Shown here: in pieces, positions 60,394-64,000 of the stretch | Layout of the letters: every line of letters begins with the position of its first letter | Numbering within the stretch: the stretch's first letter is position 1 | NCBI GenBank assembly: GCA_029449245.1 | Contig: JANATF010000005.1 | Span: 1 to 64,000 of the forward strand | DNA length: 64,000 bases | Source of the DNA: Mortierella alpina | Lineage: Eukaryota; Mortierellomycota; Mortierellomycetes; Mortierellales; Mortierellaceae | Direction: 5' to 3' | Program-made: the position numbers and the translations under genes | The notes under the pieces: generated by a model | Database searches by the model: none | Seen by the model: only the letters and a program-made list of their open reading frames with translations | Told to the model about the DNA's origin: nothing

Positions 60394-60677
60394 ACTGACC
60401 AGACGAGTGACTTTGTGGAGGGTGTGAGAGGATCAAAGGGTTGAGCACGAAGGCTGGTGTGCTCGTGAAGGAAAGGATGTCAGTGAGGATCAAAGAGTTG
60501 GACTCGAAGGATGTTGTGCTTGTGATGAAGCGATGGCAATGAGGTGGAACGTGAGTGTAAGAGGGAAGAAAATGAACGACACGCCAAAACGTCTTTTGCA
60601 GGTTGTTGGCTCATCACCTCATCTTCAGCGCAGAGGAGGCAAGGGTCCATTCGTTGAGCCCCTCACAGACTTGACTC

Positions 60678-61062
60678 TCACAGCCTTTCGGAGCCGTTTT
60701 CATTGGTGCCGTCCTTGGCCGTGCTTCTTTGCTCGCGTCGCTCTTTCCTGCGCGCGCCGACCTTGCCTCTCAGGCGTGCGCTCTTGCCACCGCTGCCCTT
60801 AGTGTCCTTGCGCTTCCTCAGACGGTAGTCGCTGAACCAGGCGGCGGCCTCTTCCTTCCTCTCGCGCATAGGGTTGCCACTGCGGTCCTTGCCTGGGCGG
60901 TCCTTGCCAAAGCTGATCCTGATCCACAGACAGCTGCAGCGTGGCTTTATCGCCTGCAGTTTTAACGGCACTAGCCGTGTGGGTGAGGTAAAAGAACGCA
61001 GCCGTTGTAGGAGGGGTGGCGAGGAAGAAGAGAGTAACGGGAGAGAGTATAGGGAAACGCAA
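60678..61062 (-). CDS. Candidate small basic protein, exon structure unclear
   Basis: The frame ending at 60678 has the C/G-ending codons typical of genes here and encodes SFGKDRPGKDRSGNPMRERK, then EEAAAWFSDYRLRKRKDTKG and a Lys/Arg-rich tail. An ATG at 61062, in another frame, starts a hydrophobic stretch (MRFPILSPVTLFFLATPPTT, AAFFYLTHTA) like a signal or anchor. An intron joining the two (acceptor near CTGCAG at about 60,955) would give a small anchored basic protein. No donor is convincing. It sits in the promoter space between the peroxiredoxin and Tcd genes. Unrecognised. Confidence 0.35.
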
Positions 61063-61432
61063 TGCGAGTCAGCGGAGAGAGTACGGGCGGACGCGCGCTT
61101 GGGTATGGAGCGACGAGAGAGAGTGGAGGCACAGGGCGTACTACAGGATGCGGGTCCAAACATCAAGCCACCTGGCCATGCCGCATATGTTTTCATTCTC
61201 CCGCGCTTCCTCGCATTGCCATTCCTTGTCTTCATTCATTCCTGAACAACACCACCCTCGAGCCACAGTCCAAAGGAGCCTCCCTTCTCGGCACACACAC
61301 ACGTGTACGCATCAGCAGCTACAGCAGCGTCAACGACGACACTGGAAACCACGAAAAGCTAAAGGGATCTGATTCTCTCGTCTTCATTTCAACTGCCCAG
61401 CCAGGAATCCTGACGCTTACACGCAGCACGCC

Positions 61433-63000
61433 ATGTCAGACCACTCCCAAACCACGAAAATGGCCCTAGTGGCCGTCGCTGCCTCTGTCACCACAGCTGC
61501 CGTCCTGCTAGGATACCAAAGCTCTGTACGAAGGCAACGCACAAGGCACTTAAAGCCCGACTCCAACACGGCTACCATCGACAGAAACCCCTCTGACCCA
61601 CGCAACATAAGCATGGAAAAGAGGCCTCACCAACCAGAACAGAAACAACAGCCGCAAGGCAAGATCGGATTCGATGAAGAGTTGGTCTTGGAGCAACTGG
61701 CTCGTAATATCGCCTTTCTGGGTGAGGAGGGCGTCCAAAAGCTTCGTGACTCGTTCGTGGTTGTCGTTGGAGCCGGAGGCATCGGAAGCTGGGCCGCCAG
61801 CATGCTGATCAAGAGCGGCGTGGGCAAGATCCGGATCATCGATTTCGATAATGTATCGCTCTCAGGGTTGAATCAGCACGCCACCGCCAACAGGACTGAC
61901 ATTGGCTCGCCCAAGGCTTTTGCGATGAAGAAGGCTTTCAGGACGATCGCTCCTTGGGTTCAGGTCGATGCACGTGTTGAGCGTTTGCAAGAGGACTCTG
62001 CAGAGGAATTACTCTCAGGTAAAACCAGGATGCAGAAGGCAGTGCTCTCTTTCACAAAACACTTTACATGAGGATGACTGACACTTTGTTGAATCGTAGG
62101 CAAGCCTGACTATGTTGTTGATGCGATCGGAGACATTACATCCAAATTGGATCTGCTCAAGTACTGTTACGACCAAAATATCCCAGTGATTAGCGCCATG
62201 GGGGCCGGAGCCAAGGCTGATCCCTCGCGTGTACAGATCAGCGACATTTCAGACACATTTGGTAAAGCTTTAGATCATCTCGATACATCGGTATTAGCTT
62301 CAGGACCATTGCATACCTTACCTGTTGTCGCTAACCTCGAGCCATTTCATTTTTGGAAATCACGAATATAGAGGATCCACTTGCAAGAGCACTCCGGCGC
62401 AGGATGAAGAAACTGGGCGTGGATACAGGAATTGACGTTGTCTTCTCGACAGAGAAACCTTACCGGGCCAAGCCCAGCAAGGACAACATCCCACACAACC
62501 AAAAGAATGGATATTCGCCCTTGCCCAACTTTGGACCCAATGAATTACCCGTTCTGGGACCGTTGCCAGCCATGTTTGGCATGTCGATAGCCACGTTTAT
62601 CACCTGCAAGATTGCGGGCTGGACGATTGACCCACTTCCAACAAAATTCCGGATGGAACTTTATCAGCGTCTACACCGTGACCTAAAGTCCCAGGAGGAG
62701 AGCAGGCATCCAGGTACGACCGACATCCCTTTGGATCGCCGCGATGTCGGGTATGTACTCGAGGAGATGTTCCGGGGTAGGAGCGCTGTTTCGCAGAGTA
62801 TGGATAAGCTTGCTGTCTGCAGATGGAGGCGCGAGGAGCCACTGAGCTGCTTGAACGCAGTGGTGCTGACTCAACGAGAGATGGAGAGGCATCTGGCGCT
62901 GCCCGAGGATGCCGATCTGGAAAAGATCTATGGCAAGAGTGTAACCGACTATGTGGAGGCTCGGTTTGAGGAAGAAGAGCAGATCTGTCAATTGCGATAG
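61433..63000 (+). CDS. tRNA threonylcarbamoyladenosine dehydratase (Tcd1/Tcd2, TcdA-like)
   Basis: Three exons (61433-62018, 62100-62261, 62372-63000) give 458 residues. The ThiF/E1-type nucleotide site is VVVVGAGGIGSWAASMLIKS, then IRIIDFDNVSLSGLNQHATA and RTDIGSPKAFAMKKAF. KPDYVVDAIGDITSKLDLL and ISAMGAGAKADPSRVQISDI follow, and PLARALRRRMKKLGVDTGID is the family block seen in TcdA/Tcd proteins. The enzyme uses ATP to cyclise t6A at position 37 of ANN-decoding tRNAs to ct6A. The N-terminal segment KMALVAVAASVTTAAVLLGY is a membrane anchor followed by basic residues; yeast Tcd1/2 sit on the mitochondrial outer membrane. Confidence 0.93.
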
Positions 63001-63172
63001 AGACGACGAACATACAGAAAAAGCTTTAGAGTATTTCGAAGTAGGGCTTTCAGAGCCTAGCTTTTATGAGTGAGATGAACTATTCTACATATGTATATAT
63101 TCAGGCCTAAAGGCCCTTTTCTGCCTGGCGTATGGGTGTTGGAATCGCCAGATTGGCGTGTGAGGACTCACT

Positions 63173-63740
63173 CTATGCGCTGTCTGTGATAAACGACGCG
63201 CCCTTGGCAATGTTCACCTTGAGTTCAGGAATGGCAGCGTCCAGCAGCGATTGCTCATAGCTCGACAGGTCGGGCAAAGGCACAATCCTGTATACGCCCT
63301 CGCGCCCAAACTCGACATCTTGTGCAAAGTATTCGAGTCCCGTCTTGTGTCTAAAGGACATGGTGCTGTCTGCATCGGCATGCAGGCTCACATACGTCGA
63401 CTCGACCAAGCCCACTGTGAGAGAGATGGTGGCCTCCAACAGCGTGAGAGCGAATCTGGCACCGGCGTGGGCCATTGACAAAGTGGCCGATCCAGCGCCG
63501 TCTTTGGCCTTGACGACCTCGTCGCCACCGTATTGGATCCTGTGTGTCAGGCCATCGAGCTCCTCTTGAGAAAGGTCTTTGGCAAAGTTACCGGGGATCT
63601 GAGAGAGAAGCGGGACGATGGTCACTCCACTGTGTCCGCCAATGACAGTGACCCGAGTGCTCTTGGGATCGAGCGATGGCTTGACTTCAGAGACGAAGCG
63701 AGACGAGCGAACGCCATCCAGCGTGCTGATGCCAAATACC
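63173..63740 (-). CDS. Malate dehydrogenase, C-terminal exon (gene continues past the window)
   Basis: This last exon encodes 188 residues and starts one base before the codon for VFGISTLDGVRSSRF. The substrate-binding histidine is in VTVIGGHSGVTIVPLLSQIP. The mitochondrial-type block RIQYGGDEVVKAKDGAGSAT follows, and the protein ends PELKVNIAKGASFITDSA. It interconverts malate and oxaloacetate with NAD. There is no C-terminal SKL-type signal, so a mitochondrial (or cytosolic) rather than peroxisomal enzyme is likely. The N-terminal NAD-binding half is not seen in 63741-64000, which reads as intron, and must lie beyond 64,000. Confidence 0.93.
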
Positions 63741-64000
63741 CTATGGGAGGCGAGAAAAGTAAAAGTAAACACATGGGTGAGTCGATCGAAAGACAAGTGC
63801 AGCTGTGTACAGGCTGGCTTGGTAAGGGCAAAGAGCACAGTGGGGTCTGTTGGTCGGTGTACAAGACCACAAAGGATTAAGTGATGCGAGAAAAAAAAAT
63901 GGCGCAAGAATGCGATACGGTCTAATGGACAATGGTCTGATCCATTACCGACAAGTTATAGCCAGAGAGAGATATTAAGCTAGCCCAAAGGTGAGGCAGT

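Overview
This is a stretch of fungal nuclear DNA. Nearly every gene is cut by short GT-AG introns, mostly 50-120 bases. The gene set includes proteins diagnostic of fungi: a Chs7-type chitin synthase export chaperone, Mgm101, Pet127 and an Ndt80-type transcription factor. One nuclear tRNA gene is present. Intron density, gene order style and an orphan repeat-family remnant suggest an early-diverging fungus, possibly Mortierella-like; that placement is inference. Exon joins were worked out by hand, and for each spliced gene the exon phases add up to an open frame. Exact ends of first exons and all UTRs are unverified.

Region 1 (1-7.1 kb) is gene-poor. It starts with a tandem repeat of about 113 bases, then short AGAG-type repeats, broken exon-like pieces and strongly purine-biased spacer. 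Region 2 (7.1-24.7 kb) holds a tRNA-Leu, the GID-complex armadillo subunit (ARMC8/Gid5), an aspartic protease with a hydrophobic tail, an unrecognised 124-residue gene, a GNAT acetyltransferase, an Ndt80-like regulator and a Ras GTPase. Long spacers with simple repeats separate them. Region 3 (24.6-64 kb) is compact, and genes mostly alternate head-to-head and tail-to-tail. In order it holds Chs7, AIF, an SPF45-like splicing factor, a bacterial-type cytidylate kinase, a small membrane protein, Rrg9/neugrin, DHX35, a Rieske protein with a Lys/Ser-rich linker, Pet127, Isa2, uL5m, Yju2, a Mtr10/transportin-3 importin, pantetheine-phosphate adenylyltransferase, a tiny membrane protein, a KHDC4-like KH protein, Mgm101, a candidate secreted peptide, a peroxiredoxin, a tRNA ct6A dehydratase (Tcd1/2) and the 3' end of a malate dehydrogenase.

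Two themes recur in the compact part. One is mitochondrial function: AIF, Rrg9, Pet127, Isa2, uL5m, Mgm101, probably Tcd and malate dehydrogenase, with Pet127, Rrg9 and Mgm101 all tied to mtDNA expression or maintenance. The other is pre-mRNA splicing: SPF45, DHX35, Yju2, KHDC4, and the importin for SR-type cargo. The points most worth a second look are the bacterial-type cytidylate kinase, the Rieske fusion, the SPF45-like protein that appears to lack a G-patch, and several small genes I could assemble but not recognise.
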